The notes beneath the pieces were generated by a model. It had not been told where the DNA came from and did no database searches. It saw only the letters and a program-made list of their open reading frames with translations. A stretch of DNA of 64,000 nt from UBA1764 sp045642565 (GTDB lineage: Bacteria; Bacillota; Clostridia; Peptostreptococcales; Anaerovoracaceae): the NCBI GenBank assembly GCA_045642565.1, contig JAZUJE010000008.1, positions 211,460 to 275,459 on the forward strand, written 5' to 3'. This document shows positions 27,316-37,567 of the stretch, piece by piece. Each line of letters opens with the position of its first letter. Position 1 is the first letter of the stretch. The translations under genes were made by a program, and so were the position numbers.

Positions 27316-27625
27316 TTAAGATTTTTGTAATATCAGTAACAATAGTAGAAAAAGCCATTTCTGCATTTAAAAATGCGGCACAAGTAGGATCTTGCATTAC
27401 AATGGCATAACTTGCTTGAACTTTTTGCATAGTTTCTTCATCAAGCTGTTGTCCTGACATTAGTGCGGTTTGCACTTGTATGTTTTGTGCATTGAAATCA
27501 TCAAGCATCTTCTTTAGTGCCTCATTCGACTCAACCTGATCTCTTAGTTTTTTCATATCTTTATATTGATCGGTTTCTTTAAGGGATCTTGCTAATTCAT
27601 GTGCTAAATCATAAACATTCTGCAT
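27293..27625 (-). CDS. YlbF/YmcA-family protein
   Basis: 110-aa helical protein of the YlbF/YmcA (formerly DUF964) family. In B. subtilis YlbF, YmcA and YaaT form an Fe-S-carrying complex that supports RNase Y-dependent mRNA cleavage and development. The family pattern NVYDLAHELARSLKETDQYK, then LRDQVESNEALKKMLDDFNA is plain. It lies 10 bp after the RNase J gene, which fits a role in mRNA turnover. One cysteine is present; whether it binds Fe-S is unknown. Confidence 0.85.
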   Translation of the reverse strand: MQNVYDLAHELARSLKETDQYKDMKKLRDQVESNEALKKMLDDFNAQNIQVQTALMSGQQLDEETMQKVQASYAIVMQDPTCAAFLNAEMAFSTIVTDITKILSDAIEEK

Positions 27626-27635
27626 ATATTTCTCC

Positions 27636-29321
27636 TTATATTTGCATAATTATTGAAACGATCATAGGGCTTCTTTCAGTTCTTTCATATATAAATTTAC
27701 GCATTCTGTCTCGTAAAAGCTTTTTTAATGCCATTTCATCGTCTAATTGTTCACGCGTTGCTTGATACAAAACTTCTTCAATATATTTTTCAGCATTCTC
27801 TAAAAGTTCCCCATATTCTTTTACATATATTAATCCTCTTGTTGAAATGCTTGGCCCTGCTAAAATTTCTCCGGTTTCTTTATCAAGTGTAGCAGCAATC
27901 ATTACACATCCGGAAGATGATAAATTACGTCTTTCATTTAATACTACAGCTCCAACATCACCCACTCCGAGGCCGTCTACCATAATAGCTTCTGCAGGAA
28001 CTTTTTCTGCTGAAAGTTTAATTTTATCTTTTGTCAGTTCGATAATATTTCCGTTTTCAGCATTAATTACATTTTTAGGATTCATTCCAAGCTCTAAAGC
28101 AAGTTCTTCATGAGCTTTTAAATGTTTTGCCTCGCCATGAACAGGTATAAAAAACTTTGGTTTAATTAATGAATGAAGCAGTTTTAATTCTTCTTGGCAA
28201 GCGTGACCGGAAACATGTGTTTCTGCTATATCGTTATAGATTACTTGCGCTCCAAGTTCGAACAATTGATTAACTACATTCGAAACACTTTTTTCATTAC
28301 CAGGTACCGGAGTTGAAGAGAGAATAATAGTATCGCCTTTTCTAATTTTAACATCTCTATGTTCCCCACTAGCCATCCTATAAAGGGCTGACATTGGTTC
28401 TCCTTGTGATCCTGTTGTAATAATTACTAATTCAGAATCAAGTACATGTTTAATCTTTTTTAAATTTACAATCGTGTTTGCGGGAATAGTTAAATATCCT
28501 AGTTCTTGTGCAATTGCGACCATCTGTTCCATTGACCTTCCGGAAAACGCAACTTTTCGACCTGTTTCAACCGCAATGTCTATAATTTTTTGAACTCGAT
28601 GAACGTTTGATGAAAAGGTTGCAATTACAATTCTTCCATCAATTGTATTAAAAATATTTCTTAATGATTCTCCTACGACTTTTTCAGAAGGTGTATATCC
28701 TTTTCTGGAAGCATTTGTTGAATCACAAAGCAAGAGTTGTACCCCTTCTTTACCCAATTCTGCGAATCTAGAAAGATCTATCGCTTCTCCATCTACCGGA
28801 GTATAGTCGACTTTAAAATCACCAGTATGTATTACTTTACCAATTGGAGTATCAATAGCAAAAGCGAATGAATCTGCTACAGAATGTGTAGTGTGAATTG
28901 CTTCAATTTTAAAACATCCAAGTTTGATTATATCGCCAGGTATAATTTCATAAAGTTTTGTCTTTTTAATTTTGTGTTCTTCAAGCTTGTGTTTTACAAA
29001 TCCAATCGTTAATTTTGATGCATAAATAGGAATATTAACTTTACTTAACAAATACGGAATTGCACCGATATGGTCTTCATGTGCATGTGTGACTATTAAC
29101 CCACGTATTTTATTTGAATTTTCTATTAAATAAGTGAAATCAGGTATTACAACATCTATTCCAAGCATCTGATCATCAGGGAAAGACATTCCGCAATCTA
29201 TGATGATGATATCATCCCCATATTCAAGTACAGTTAAGTTTTTACCTATTTCATGTAAACCTCCAATAGGAATAATTTTTAACTTATTTTTTTTGTTTTG
29301 TTCTTTTTTTCTAACTGTCAT
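27636..29321 (-). CDS. rnj: Ribonuclease J
   Basis: 561-aa beta-CASP metallo-beta-lactamase ribonuclease with 5'-exonuclease and endonuclease activity in mRNA decay and rRNA maturation. The zinc motif THAHEDH is at residues 78-84; GDFKVD, FSSNVHR and the beta-CASP pieces TGSQGEPMSALYRMASG and VHGEAKHL follow. The C-terminal domain is complete. It lies 2 bp after leuS. Confidence 0.96.
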   Translation of the reverse strand: MTVRKKEQNKKNKLKIIPIGGLHEIGKNLTVLEYGDDIIIIDCGMSFPDDQMLGIDVVIPDFTYLIENSNKIRGLIVTHAHEDHIGAIPYLLSKVNIPIYASKLTIGFVKHKLEEHKIKKTKLYEIIPGDIIKLGCFKIEAIHTTHSVADSFAFAIDTPIGKVIHTGDFKVDYTPVDGEAIDLSRFAELGKEGVQLLLCDSTNASRKGYTPSEKVVGESLRNIFNTIDGRIVIATFSSNVHRVQKIIDIAVETGRKVAFSGRSMEQMVAIAQELGYLTIPANTIVNLKKIKHVLDSELVIITTGSQGEPMSALYRMASGEHRDVKIRKGDTIILSSTPVPGNEKSVSNVVNQLFELGAQVIYNDIAETHVSGHACQEELKLLHSLIKPKFFIPVHGEAKHLKAHEELALELGMNPKNVINAENGNIIELTKDKIKLSAEKVPAEAIMVDGLGVGDVGAVVLNERRNLSSSGCVMIAATLDKETGEILAGPSISTRGLIYVKEYGELLENAEKYIEEVLYQATREQLDDEMALKKLLRDRMRKFIYERTERSPMIVSIIMQI

Positions 29322-29323
29322 AC

Positions 29324-31795
29324 CTATCCTTTAATTACAATATTAACAAGCTTTCCTGGAACTGCTATAACTTTTAAAATCTGCTTTCCATCTGTTAATA
29401 TTTTTGTTTTAGCATCATTTAAGGCAAGCTCTTCAAGCTGCTCTTTGCTTAACCCATTAGGAACATCTAATTTCTCTTTTACTTTTCCATTAATCTGAAT
29501 AACAATCTCAATTGTATCTTTAATAAGAGCGGATTTATCATAACTTGGCCAATCAGCTTTGCAAGCATATGAATTTTTTCCAAGACCTTGCCACATTTCT
29601 TCAGCAATATGTGGAACAAAAGGTGAAAGTAAAAGTACTAATTTTTCTGTTGAATCACGAAGTAATCCCATATTTATATCGTCTAACTCTTTGTATCTAT
29701 ACATTTCGTTGACGAGTTCCATGATAGCAGAAATTGCAGTATTGAAATTAAATCTTGAATTTATATCATCAGTTACACGTTTGATTGTGTTATTAAGTGC
29801 ATACGCAAGTTGTTTATCATCTTTTGTTTCAATCTTATAAGTACATGGTATACCTTTTGTTTGTTCAGCCATATCATATACAAGCCTATAAACACGATTA
29901 AGGAATTTATATGAGCCTTCAACTCCGGTATCAGACCATTCAAGCTCTCTTTCTGGAGGTGCTGCAAATAATATGAATAATCTTGCGGTATCTGCGCCAT
30001 ATTTTTCAATGATTTCCTCAGGTGAAACTATATTACCAACAGATTTACTCATCTTCGAACCATCTTTTAAAACCATTCCTTGGGTTAGTAAGTTTGTAAA
30101 TGGTTCCTCAACATCACAAAGCCCTAAATCATATAATACTTTTGTAAAGAATCGTGAATACATTAAGTGCAAAATGGCATGCTCTACCCCACCAATATAT
30201 TGATCGACTGACATCCAGTATTTTGCTTTTTCTTTGTCAAAACATGCTTTAGTATTTTTGGCATCACAATATCTCAAAAAGTACCATGAAGAATCAAGGA
30301 AAGTATCCATGGTGTCTACTTCTCTTTTTGCCGGTTTGCCGCAGTTAGGACATTTAGTATTCACAAAAGTTTTTGATGTAACTATTGGAGATTCGCCTTT
30401 GCCGGTAAACTGAACATCTGTTGGAAGTAATACAGGAAGATTTTCTTCTTTTTCTGTAACCCATCCGCAAGATTCGCATTTAATCATAGGGATTGGAGTC
30501 CCCCAATAACGTTGACGTGAAATCAGCCAGTCTCTGAGTTTAAAATTCTTTGTCTTTTTTCCAATACCTTGAGCAACAAAATCATCGCCAATTGCTGCGA
30601 TTGCATCTTTGTTATTCATACCGGTATATTTACCGGAGTTAATCATTTTACCTTCAGCTTCAACAGCGGCTGTAAGATTAGACAAATCTTCTCCGGTGCC
30701 CGCATCGACTACAGCAACAATAGGAAGCTTAAATTTTGCAGCGAAATCATAATCTCTTTGATCATGAGCCGGAACGCCCATTACAATTCCTGTGCCATAG
30801 CCCATCAAAACATAGTCAGCAAGATAAAGAGGAACCTCTTTGCCATTTATAGGATTGATTACATATCTTCCTGTAAATTGACCGGTCTTTTCTTTTGTAG
30901 TAGAAGTTCTTTCAATATCTGATTGACGTTTTGCAGCCTCAATATATTGTCTGCACGCAAGCTCTTCTTTTTGCCCTTTTATTAATTCGTCAACATATGG
31001 ATGTTCTGGTGAAATTACCATAAAGCTAACGCCATAGACTGTATCTACTCTTGTAGTAAATACAGTCATAGGTAAATTACCATCTTTGAGTTTAAATGTT
31101 ACTTCATATCCAAATGATCTACCAATCCAATTACGTTGCATAGTTTTTACTTTATCTGGCCATCCTGGAAGTTTATCAAGGTCATCAAGTAAACGATCAG
31201 CGTAATCTGTAATTTTGAGATACCATTGTGACAAATTCTTCTTTGTCACTTCTGCACCACAACGCTCGCAACATCCATCAACTACTTGCTCGTTTGCAAG
31301 AACTGTTGCGCATGAAGGACACCAATTTACAGGATTTTCTTTTTTGTATGCTAAACCTTTTTTATAAAACTGAATGAAAATCCATTGCATCCATTTATAA
31401 TAATCTTCTTTATATGTACAAGCTTCTCTATCCCAATCATAAGAAAAACCAAGTTGCTTTAATTGTTTTTCCATTTCAGAAATATTTGAACTTGTCCATA
31501 TTGCAGGGTGAGATTGATTTTTTATTGCAGCATTTTCAGCAGGTAGACCAAATGAATCAAAACCAATTGGATGAAGTACATTTTTACCTGTCATTGTTTT
31601 ATATCTTGCAAGTACATCACCAATAGAATAGTTGCGGACATGTCCCATATGAAGCTTCCCACTTGGATAAGGAAACATCTCAAGACAGTAAAACTTTTCT
31701 TTAGTACTATCTTCAGTTACATTAAAAATTTTGTTATCTTCCCATTCTTTTTGCCATTTTGGCTCTATATTTTTAAAATCATATGTTTCTTTCAT
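29324..31795 (-). CDS. leuS: Leucyl-tRNA synthetase
   Basis: 823-aa class I synthetase. HIGH-type signature KLHMGH near residue 50, KMSKS near residue 580, an editing (CP1) domain with the TTRVDTVYGV segment, and zinc-type cysteine pairs in NWCPSC and CCERCG. A second pair lies in CESCGW and KCPNCG. Two leucine tRNAs (CAA and GAG anticodons) are encoded in this window. It lies one base from rsfS, with no room for a T-box leader. Confidence 0.97.
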   Translation of the reverse strand: MKETYDFKNIEPKWQKEWEDNKIFNVTEDSTKEKFYCLEMFPYPSGKLHMGHVRNYSIGDVLARYKTMTGKNVLHPIGFDSFGLPAENAAIKNQSHPAIWTSSNISEMEKQLKQLGFSYDWDREACTYKEDYYKWMQWIFIQFYKKGLAYKKENPVNWCPSCATVLANEQVVDGCCERCGAEVTKKNLSQWYLKITDYADRLLDDLDKLPGWPDKVKTMQRNWIGRSFGYEVTFKLKDGNLPMTVFTTRVDTVYGVSFMVISPEHPYVDELIKGQKEELACRQYIEAAKRQSDIERTSTTKEKTGQFTGRYVINPINGKEVPLYLADYVLMGYGTGIVMGVPAHDQRDYDFAAKFKLPIVAVVDAGTGEDLSNLTAAVEAEGKMINSGKYTGMNNKDAIAAIGDDFVAQGIGKKTKNFKLRDWLISRQRYWGTPIPMIKCESCGWVTEKEENLPVLLPTDVQFTGKGESPIVTSKTFVNTKCPNCGKPAKREVDTMDTFLDSSWYFLRYCDAKNTKACFDKEKAKYWMSVDQYIGGVEHAILHLMYSRFFTKVLYDLGLCDVEEPFTNLLTQGMVLKDGSKMSKSVGNIVSPEEIIEKYGADTARLFILFAAPPERELEWSDTGVEGSYKFLNRVYRLVYDMAEQTKGIPCTYKIETKDDKQLAYALNNTIKRVTDDINSRFNFNTAISAIMELVNEMYRYKELDDINMGLLRDSTEKLVLLLSPFVPHIAEEMWQGLGKNSYACKADWPSYDKSALIKDTIEIVIQINGKVKEKLDVPNGLSKEQLEELALNDAKTKILTDGKQILKVIAVPGKLVNIVIKG

Positions 31796-31796
31796 T

Positions 31797-32144
31797 TTAT
31801 TCCTCGTTAAATTCTATTGTAGGACAATCTCCCCAAACTTTTTCAATTTTATATTTATTTCTAGCCTCTTCGGTAAAAATATTTATAATAACATCTCTAT
31901 AGTCCATTAGAATCCATCCAGATTCACCTTTTCCTTCAATGTTTTTTACAAAAATATTATTTTGAGCTAATTTATCTTCAAGTTCATCAGTTAAACTATT
32001 CATTTGACGCAATGAAGAAGCAGTGGCTAAAACGAAAAAATCTGCAAATCCACTTCTTTCCGAGATATCAATGATTGTTATATCATTAGCTTTCTTTTCA
32101 TTTAGTATTTTCGCTATAAATAGAGCGATATCTTTATTTGTCAT
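31797..32144 (-). CDS. rsfS: Ribosomal silencing factor RsfS
   Basis: 115-aa protein that binds L14 on the 50S subunit and blocks subunit joining in starvation. Family hallmarks ISERSGFADFFVLATASS, GESGWILMDYRDVIINIF and the tail YKIEKVWGDCP are present. Its start overlaps the stop of nadD-yqeK by one base, the typical nadD-yqeK-rsfS order. Confidence 0.96.
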   Translation of the reverse strand: MTNKDIALFIAKILNEKKANDITIIDISERSGFADFFVLATASSLRQMNSLTDELEDKLAQNNIFVKNIEGKGESGWILMDYRDVIINIFTEEARNKYKIEKVWGDCPTIEFNEE

Positions 32145-33244
32145 TAACTACCTAATTTCTCCTTTAATTCTTTTATCGCTAAATTTGATATATCTGCAAA
32201 ATTTGCACCGATACTTAAAACATACTCTCTTGTATGAATCATTAGTTCATATAAACATCTATCTAAATCAACATACATAATTTTCCGTAGTTCATCTACA
32301 TAAGGAAAATCTCTTCCTGGTTCAAGGCTATCTGCTATATAAATTATTTTTTCAAGTTTTGACATATTTGGATGTCCAGTGGTGTGATTTTTTATCGCTT
32401 CAATTATTTCAGGATCATTCACACCAAATATTTCTTGAATTTTTTTTGCAGCAATTGGACCATGCTCGAGATTTCCTGCATCTCTAAATGCATCATGAAA
32501 CCATGCAGCAATCTCTGTTTTTTTAAGATCAACATCATATCTAATAGCAAGTTTTTTTGCTGTCGAAACAACTCCAACGGTATGTTTGTATCTACTATCT
32601 TTAACTTTAGATGCAACAAATTGTCTTAATTTAGGAATAAGTGCATCATATAAATTATTATTATCGATATATTCAATGCATGAATCCGGCATTAAATATT
32701 TAATCGACTTCCCTGCTTTTATTTTGTTTTGAATTAAAACTGATGATAAATCAATTTCCGGAATATCAAAAAAATCTAATTGTAAACCTTTAAAACGAGA
32801 AAATAATTCTTTAAATAATCCAAAAAGATCTTTAGTGTTCAGTCCAGGTCTTTTACCGATTAAAAATTTATTTTCAACAATAAATTGTTCATAATTATGC
32901 CATTTTTCAATACGCATAAATGCATCTTGACCTGTAATAACATACAAATCATCTGCAGGATAAAGTTTTTTAAATTCTTTCATATCTTCATCCATATAGC
33001 AGAGCTTGTTATGTTTTAATTCGATATCTGAAACATCTAATTTTGGATTATCTGCAATAGCTAATTTAATAAGATTAATACGGTCTTCTGGTGAAGCTTT
33101 CATATTGTGTGCAGAATTCGGTGACACAAAATTTGGAACAAAAATAACTTTATCTAAAGCAGCTTCGTTAATAAGTTGCTCTGCTAAAATCAAATGTCCA
33201 TAATGTATTGGGTCAAAACTACCACCAAAAAATCCTATTTTCAT
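32144..33244 (-). CDS. nadD: NadD-YqeK fusion: nicotinate-nucleotide adenylyltransferase plus HD-domain Ap4A hydrolase
   Basis: 366 aa. Residues 1-200 are NadD (FFGGSFDPIHYGH, with HYGH at 14-17), which makes deamido-NAD. Residues 205-366 are a YqeK HD domain with H221, H250/D251, H287 and D305, the set of a symmetrical Ap4A hydrolase. The two are separate genes in Bacillus; fusions occur in Clostridia. Two NadD motifs deviate: the usual SYT is CYM (82-84), and the (I/L)SSxxIR motif is LSSVLIQ, with Gln for Arg at 172. Activity is likely but these changes deserve attention. Confidence 0.9.
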   Translation of the reverse strand: MKIGFFGGSFDPIHYGHLILAEQLINEAALDKVIFVPNFVSPNSAHNMKASPEDRINLIKLAIADNPKLDVSDIELKHNKLCYMDEDMKEFKKLYPADDLYVITGQDAFMRIEKWHNYEQFIVENKFLIGKRPGLNTKDLFGLFKELFSRFKGLQLDFFDIPEIDLSSVLIQNKIKAGKSIKYLMPDSCIEYIDNNNLYDALIPKLRQFVASKVKDSRYKHTVGVVSTAKKLAIRYDVDLKKTEIAAWFHDAFRDAGNLEHGPIAAKKIQEIFGVNDPEIIEAIKNHTTGHPNMSKLEKIIYIADSLEPGRDFPYVDELRKIMYVDLDRCLYELMIHTREYVLSIGANFADISNLAIKELKEKLGS

Positions 33245-33247
33245 AAA

Positions 33248-35005
33248 TTATACTGTTGTATTTATACTTAAAATCTCAAGGTCTTTTTTATCAACAACTG
33301 TAGGTGCTTCGCTCATAACACATTGAGCATTCTGGTTCTTAGGGAATGCAATTACTCTTCTGATATCATCAGTTCCAAGTAATAACATACAAAGCCTATC
33401 CATTCCATAAGCCAATCCACCATGAGGAGGAGCTCCATATGAAAAAGCTTCAATAAAGAATCCAAATCTTGTTTTAATATCTTCTTCAGTTAATTGTAAA
33501 ACTTCAAAAATCTTCTTTTGAAGTTTTCTATCATGAATTCTTATAGAACCACCACCGGCTTCATATCCATTTATAACTATATCGTATGCATCAGCGTAAA
33601 TTTTATCGAGTTCTCCTGTGTCAAGATAATGAATGTCTTCTTTCTTTGGAGATGTGAAAGGATGATGCATTGCCATATATCTATTTTCTTCATCAGACCA
33701 TTCGAACATTGGGAAATCTACAACCCAAAGCAATTTAAATTCGTTTGGATCAAGAAGTCCGAGTTTACCAGCCAAATCTCTTCTTAAGAAGCCAAGTGAA
33801 GCCCATACGACTTCCTTTTTTCCTGAACAAATAAGAATAAGATCTCCTGTTTTTGCACCGAAAACTTCTCCAATCTTTTTAAGTTGATCTTGATCGAAGA
33901 ATTTGTTTACTGATGATTTGATTTCTTCCTCTTCAAATCTAATCCAAACAAGTCCTTTAGCACCAAAGCTTTTAATGGACTCTGTCATTTTATCAATATC
34001 TTTCCGACTAAAGTTTGCACTTGCGCCCTCAATATCAATACCCATAACTCTTCCGCCATCTTTTAATGCATCAGTAAATACATTAAAAGACGAATCTTTA
34101 ACAACATCCGCAAGGTCATGAAGTTCAAAACCAAATCTAAGGTCAGGTTTATCTGAACCAAATCTATTCATGGCTTCGTCCCATGTAAGTCTTGGAAGTG
34201 GAATTTGAATATCGATACCTCTCATTTCTTTGAAGAGAGTTTTTAAAAACTTTTCTTGTATAGCAAGAATATCTTCTTGTTCAACAAACGAAAGTTCCAT
34301 ATCAATTTGTGTAAATTCCGGTTGTCTATCAGCTCTTAAATCCTCATCGCGATAGCACTTAGCAATTTGTATATATCTATCTGTTCCGGCAACCATAAGT
34401 AGTTGTTTGAAAATTTGTGGACTTTGTGGTAAAGCGTAAAACTTTCCCGGATTTACTCTTGATGGAACAAGATAGTCGCGAGCCCCTTCAGGTGTAGGTT
34501 TTCCAAGTACAGGAGTTTCAACTTCGGTAAAACCGTTTTCGTAATAAAAATTACGGATTACATTATACATTTTCGATCTAAAAGCGAGAGTATCTTGCAT
34601 AATAGGTTTTCTTAAATCAAGATACCTATACTTTAACCTTAACTCACCACTTACATTGTCATCATCTTTGATATAAATTGGTGGTGTGTCAGCTTCTGAA
34701 TATATAATAAGGTCTGATGCCTTAACTTCAATATATCCTGTTGGGATACTATCATTCTTTGATTCTCTTTCAATTACAATTCCTTTTACGCCAATACAAT
34801 ATTCTCTTCCCAATGTATTCGCTTTTTCTTGAATTTCATCACCGAAAGCAATCTGAGTAATACCGGTTTTATCACGAAGGTCAACAAAAGTTAGACCTCC
34901 GAGATTGCGTTTAGTCTGAACCCATCCGTTTAAAACAACTTCTTTGCCAATATCTTCTTTGCGAAGTTCACCACACATATTTGTTCTTTTAAAAATCTTA
35001 TCCAT
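33248..35005 (-). CDS. aspS: Aspartyl-tRNA synthetase
   Basis: 585-aa bacterial-type class II synthetase with an N-terminal anticodon-binding OB-fold (NGWVQTKRNLGGLTFVDLRD), a GAD insertion domain and the catalytic core (FTQIDMELSF to GGLAYGMDRL). The start is ATG at 35005: GAGAGG in the end of hisS lies 10 nt upstream, and a longer frame from 35023 would add residues encoded inside hisS. Whether it also charges tRNA-Asn cannot be told from this window. Confidence 0.96.
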   Translation of the reverse strand: MDKIFKRTNMCGELRKEDIGKEVVLNGWVQTKRNLGGLTFVDLRDKTGITQIAFGDEIQEKANTLGREYCIGVKGIVIERESKNDSIPTGYIEVKASDLIIYSEADTPPIYIKDDDNVSGELRLKYRYLDLRKPIMQDTLAFRSKMYNVIRNFYYENGFTEVETPVLGKPTPEGARDYLVPSRVNPGKFYALPQSPQIFKQLLMVAGTDRYIQIAKCYRDEDLRADRQPEFTQIDMELSFVEQEDILAIQEKFLKTLFKEMRGIDIQIPLPRLTWDEAMNRFGSDKPDLRFGFELHDLADVVKDSSFNVFTDALKDGGRVMGIDIEGASANFSRKDIDKMTESIKSFGAKGLVWIRFEEEEIKSSVNKFFDQDQLKKIGEVFGAKTGDLILICSGKKEVVWASLGFLRRDLAGKLGLLDPNEFKLLWVVDFPMFEWSDEENRYMAMHHPFTSPKKEDIHYLDTGELDKIYADAYDIVINGYEAGGGSIRIHDRKLQKKIFEVLQLTEEDIKTRFGFFIEAFSYGAPPHGGLAYGMDRLCMLLLGTDDIRRVIAFPKNQNAQCVMSEAPTVVDKKDLEILSINTTV

Positions 35006-35006
35006 A

Positions 35007-36254
35007 CTATTTAATCCTCTCAAGAAGCTTATCTATTTTTACTTCCTCCTGGGTTGAATTGTTCATATCTCTTAAACTTACAACACCTTTTGAAAGTTCA
35101 TCATCGCCTATAACAATTGTATAGTTTGCATCTAATCTATCTGCATATTTAAATTGAGATTTCAATGCTCTATCACATACATCAGAAATAACTTTTAATC
35201 CATTAGCTCTTAGATTCTGAGCAATTTTTAATCCCTCAAATTTGGCATTATCCCCAAGACATGCAATAAAAACATCGCATATCTTCGGTTGTGGAATCTC
35301 AATACCATTAGCTTCAAGAATCAGCAATAAACGTTCAATACCTAAACCAAAGCCAACACCTGCAGTATCTGGGCCTCCAACTTCGGCAATTAAATTATCA
35401 TATCTGCCTCCGCCGCATACAGTAGATTGTGAGCCTAAATCATTACTTACAATTTCAAATGCTGTTTTTGTGTAATAATCTAAGCCTCGAACGATACTGG
35501 GATCAACTTCATATTCAATGTTAAGTGCATCTAAATTTATTTTTAATTCTTCAAAAGCCTCTTTGCAATCTTCACAAAGATAATCAAGCATTTTTGGTGC
35601 ACCTATAACATATTTTTGACATTCTGGAGATTTACAATCTAAAATACGCATAGGATTCTTATCAAATCTTTCTTTGCAAGTATCACACAGTTTATCAAGA
35701 TTCGGTTTTAAAAACTCTTGGAGAGCTTCTCTGTATTTTGCTCTGCAATTAGGACATCCTATACTATTGATATGCAACTTCAGGCCTTTAACGCCAAGTG
35801 TTTTAAAGAAATCCATTGCAATAGAAATAACTTCAGCATCAGCTAACATTGAATTGGCACCAAAAATCTCAATTCCAAATTGGTGAAATTCACGCTGTCT
35901 TCCTTTTTGCATCTTTTCGTATCTAAAGCAAGGCGTTATATAGTAGTATTTAGCAGGAAGCTGATCAACATAGAGTTTATTTTCAATGAAAGATCTTACA
36001 ATTGGAGAAGTTCCTTCAGGTTTTAATGTTAAACTTCTTTCAGCAATTTCAAATGTGTACATTTCTTTTTGTACAACATCTGTAGTATCACCTATTCCAC
36101 GCTTGAATAGTTCTGTATGTTCGAACATAGGGGTCCTAAATTCAACAAAGCCATATTTTTCACAAGTTTTGCGAAATATGGATTCAACATATTGCCATTT
36201 ATAAACCTCTTTTGGCAAAATATCTTTAGTTCCCTTAGGAATATTGATTATCAT
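35007..36254 (-). CDS. hisS: Histidyl-tRNA synthetase
   Basis: 415-aa class II synthetase. Motifs GTKDILPKEV at the N-terminus, REFHQFGIEIFG, the histidine-binding SIVRGLDYYTKTAFE and GGGRYDNLI are present, with a C-terminal anticodon-binding domain. An insert carries CPNC and CDTC-type cysteine pairs, typical of many clostridial HisRS. It overlaps hemZ by 4 bp and is followed by aspS after one base. Confidence 0.96.
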   Translation of the reverse strand: MIINIPKGTKDILPKEVYKWQYVESIFRKTCEKYGFVEFRTPMFEHTELFKRGIGDTTDVVQKEMYTFEIAERSLTLKPEGTSPIVRSFIENKLYVDQLPAKYYYITPCFRYEKMQKGRQREFHQFGIEIFGANSMLADAEVISIAMDFFKTLGVKGLKLHINSIGCPNCRAKYREALQEFLKPNLDKLCDTCKERFDKNPMRILDCKSPECQKYVIGAPKMLDYLCEDCKEAFEELKINLDALNIEYEVDPSIVRGLDYYTKTAFEIVSNDLGSQSTVCGGGRYDNLIAEVGGPDTAGVGFGLGIERLLLILEANGIEIPQPKICDVFIACLGDNAKFEGLKIAQNLRANGLKVISDVCDRALKSQFKYADRLDANYTIVIGDDELSKGVVSLRDMNNSTQEEVKIDKLLERIK

Positions 36255-37567
36255 AAAATGCCTTTTTCCTTTCTGCTAATCATTTCATCTATACGTTCTA
36301 TATATATCTGATAATTTGATACATTAGGAACCCTTTCGATTCTGTTTTCTTCAGGATAATAGATTTTCGATATAGCTCCAGCCCCAAGAGCAATATTGCT
36401 CTGATTTTCATCCATTATCCTTATATTATACACGTTTTGATGCCCTTTAGTACAGTATCCAACGTTTTCAAAGTTGCCTGCCATATGTTTTTGCCTATAA
36501 AGATAATATGGCTCAAAATTAGCTGTTTTTAGGGTATTTTGAGCTATTTTTAACATATTTCGTACAGTATCAGCTTGTCTAACAGCAATTTCCGGGTCTT
36601 CGTCAATAAGCCGAGATGCTCTTTTTACCGCTAAGGTATGTACTGTTATGTTGGTTGGATCTAAATTTATGATTTGATCTAAACTGTTTCTAAAATCTTC
36701 CGGAGTTTCCTCTGGAAGTCCGGTTATTAAATCAGCATTGATATTTTCTATTCCGGCAGCTTTAGCCAATTTAAATGCATCAATTATTTGAGCTGGTGTA
36801 TGAGATCGTCCAATTAAATCCAGTGTATGCTGCTTCATGGTCTGTGGATTTATGCTAATTCTGTCAGCTCCATACTTATGAATCAATTCTAATTTATTTA
36901 TGGTTATTGTATCAGGCCGCCCTGCCTCAACTGTCCATTCCCGTGTTTTCGGACATTTAAAAGAATCTCTTATTTGGCTTAAAAGTAATTCAAATTCTTC
37001 ATCATCAAGACTTGTTGGAGTTCCTCCACCTATATAAATCGATTCTGCATACATCCCATTCTTTTTAAAAATGTTTTTAACTGCAGAAATCTCTTTCATA
37101 AGAGCTTTCATATACAATATTGATGCTTCTTTACTAAATTTATTTGAAGTAAAAGAACAATATAAGCATCTTGTAGGACAAAATGGTATTCCTATATACA
37201 AACTTACAGCTTTTGAATCTAAATCATAATTTGTTTGTAACTGCACATCATAAGTTCTTGAAAGTAAATTTAACTTCTCTTTTGAAAGATAATATTCATC
37301 TTGTAGAATCTGTTCTGCGGCTTCGCGACCGTTTTTCTCAGTAAGTTCTCTATACAGCTTAAGCGGTCTTACACCTGTTAAAATCCCCCAATCTAAATTT
37401 TTCCCTGTGTATTCAGATAAAATATTATATAGCTGTCGCTTTTGTTCATTTTTGTTTACGCCTGATTTTTCTATAACACAAAACTCCGGAGCCACATCAA
37501 ACATTTTTGCGAGCTCCGAAAGTTCATAAATATCTTTTTCTGTTGCAACTTCAAATTTAAGAGACAA
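36251..37567 (-). CDS. hemZ: HemZ-type radical SAM protein (coproporphyrinogen III dehydrogenase-like)
   Basis: 438-aa radical SAM enzyme with the cluster motif CPTRCLYC followed by SIYIGGGTPTSL and DLITGLPEETPEDF. It resembles HemN/HemZ, but many such proteins are not coproporphyrinogen dehydrogenases and some handle heme. No other heme gene is here, so the function is open. It is shorter at the N-terminus than the usual ~490 aa. Its place just before hisS-aspS is conserved in Clostridia. It overlaps the metallo-hydrolase gene by 11 bp. Confidence 0.85.
   Translation of the reverse strand: MSLKFEVATEKDIYELSELAKMFDVAPEFCVIEKSGVNKNEQKRQLYNILSEYTGKNLDWGILTGVRPLKLYRELTEKNGREAAEQILQDEYYLSKEKLNLLSRTYDVQLQTNYDLDSKAVSLYIGIPFCPTRCLYCSFTSNKFSKEASILYMKALMKEISAVKNIFKKNGMYAESIYIGGGTPTSLDDEEFELLLSQIRDSFKCPKTREWTVEAGRPDTITINKLELIHKYGADRISINPQTMKQHTLDLIGRSHTPAQIIDAFKLAKAAGIENINADLITGLPEETPEDFRNSLDQIINLDPTNITVHTLAVKRASRLIDEDPEIAVRQADTVRNMLKIAQNTLKTANFEPYYLYRQKHMAGNFENVGYCTKGHQNVYNIRIMDENQSNIALGAGAISKIYYPEENRIERVPNVSNYQIYIERIDEMISRKEKGIL

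Noticed and set aside
32372..32629. Plus-strand frames of 66-85 codons opposite nadD-yqeK
   Set aside because: Antisense shadows of an enzyme with clear motifs; none has a ribosome-binding site.
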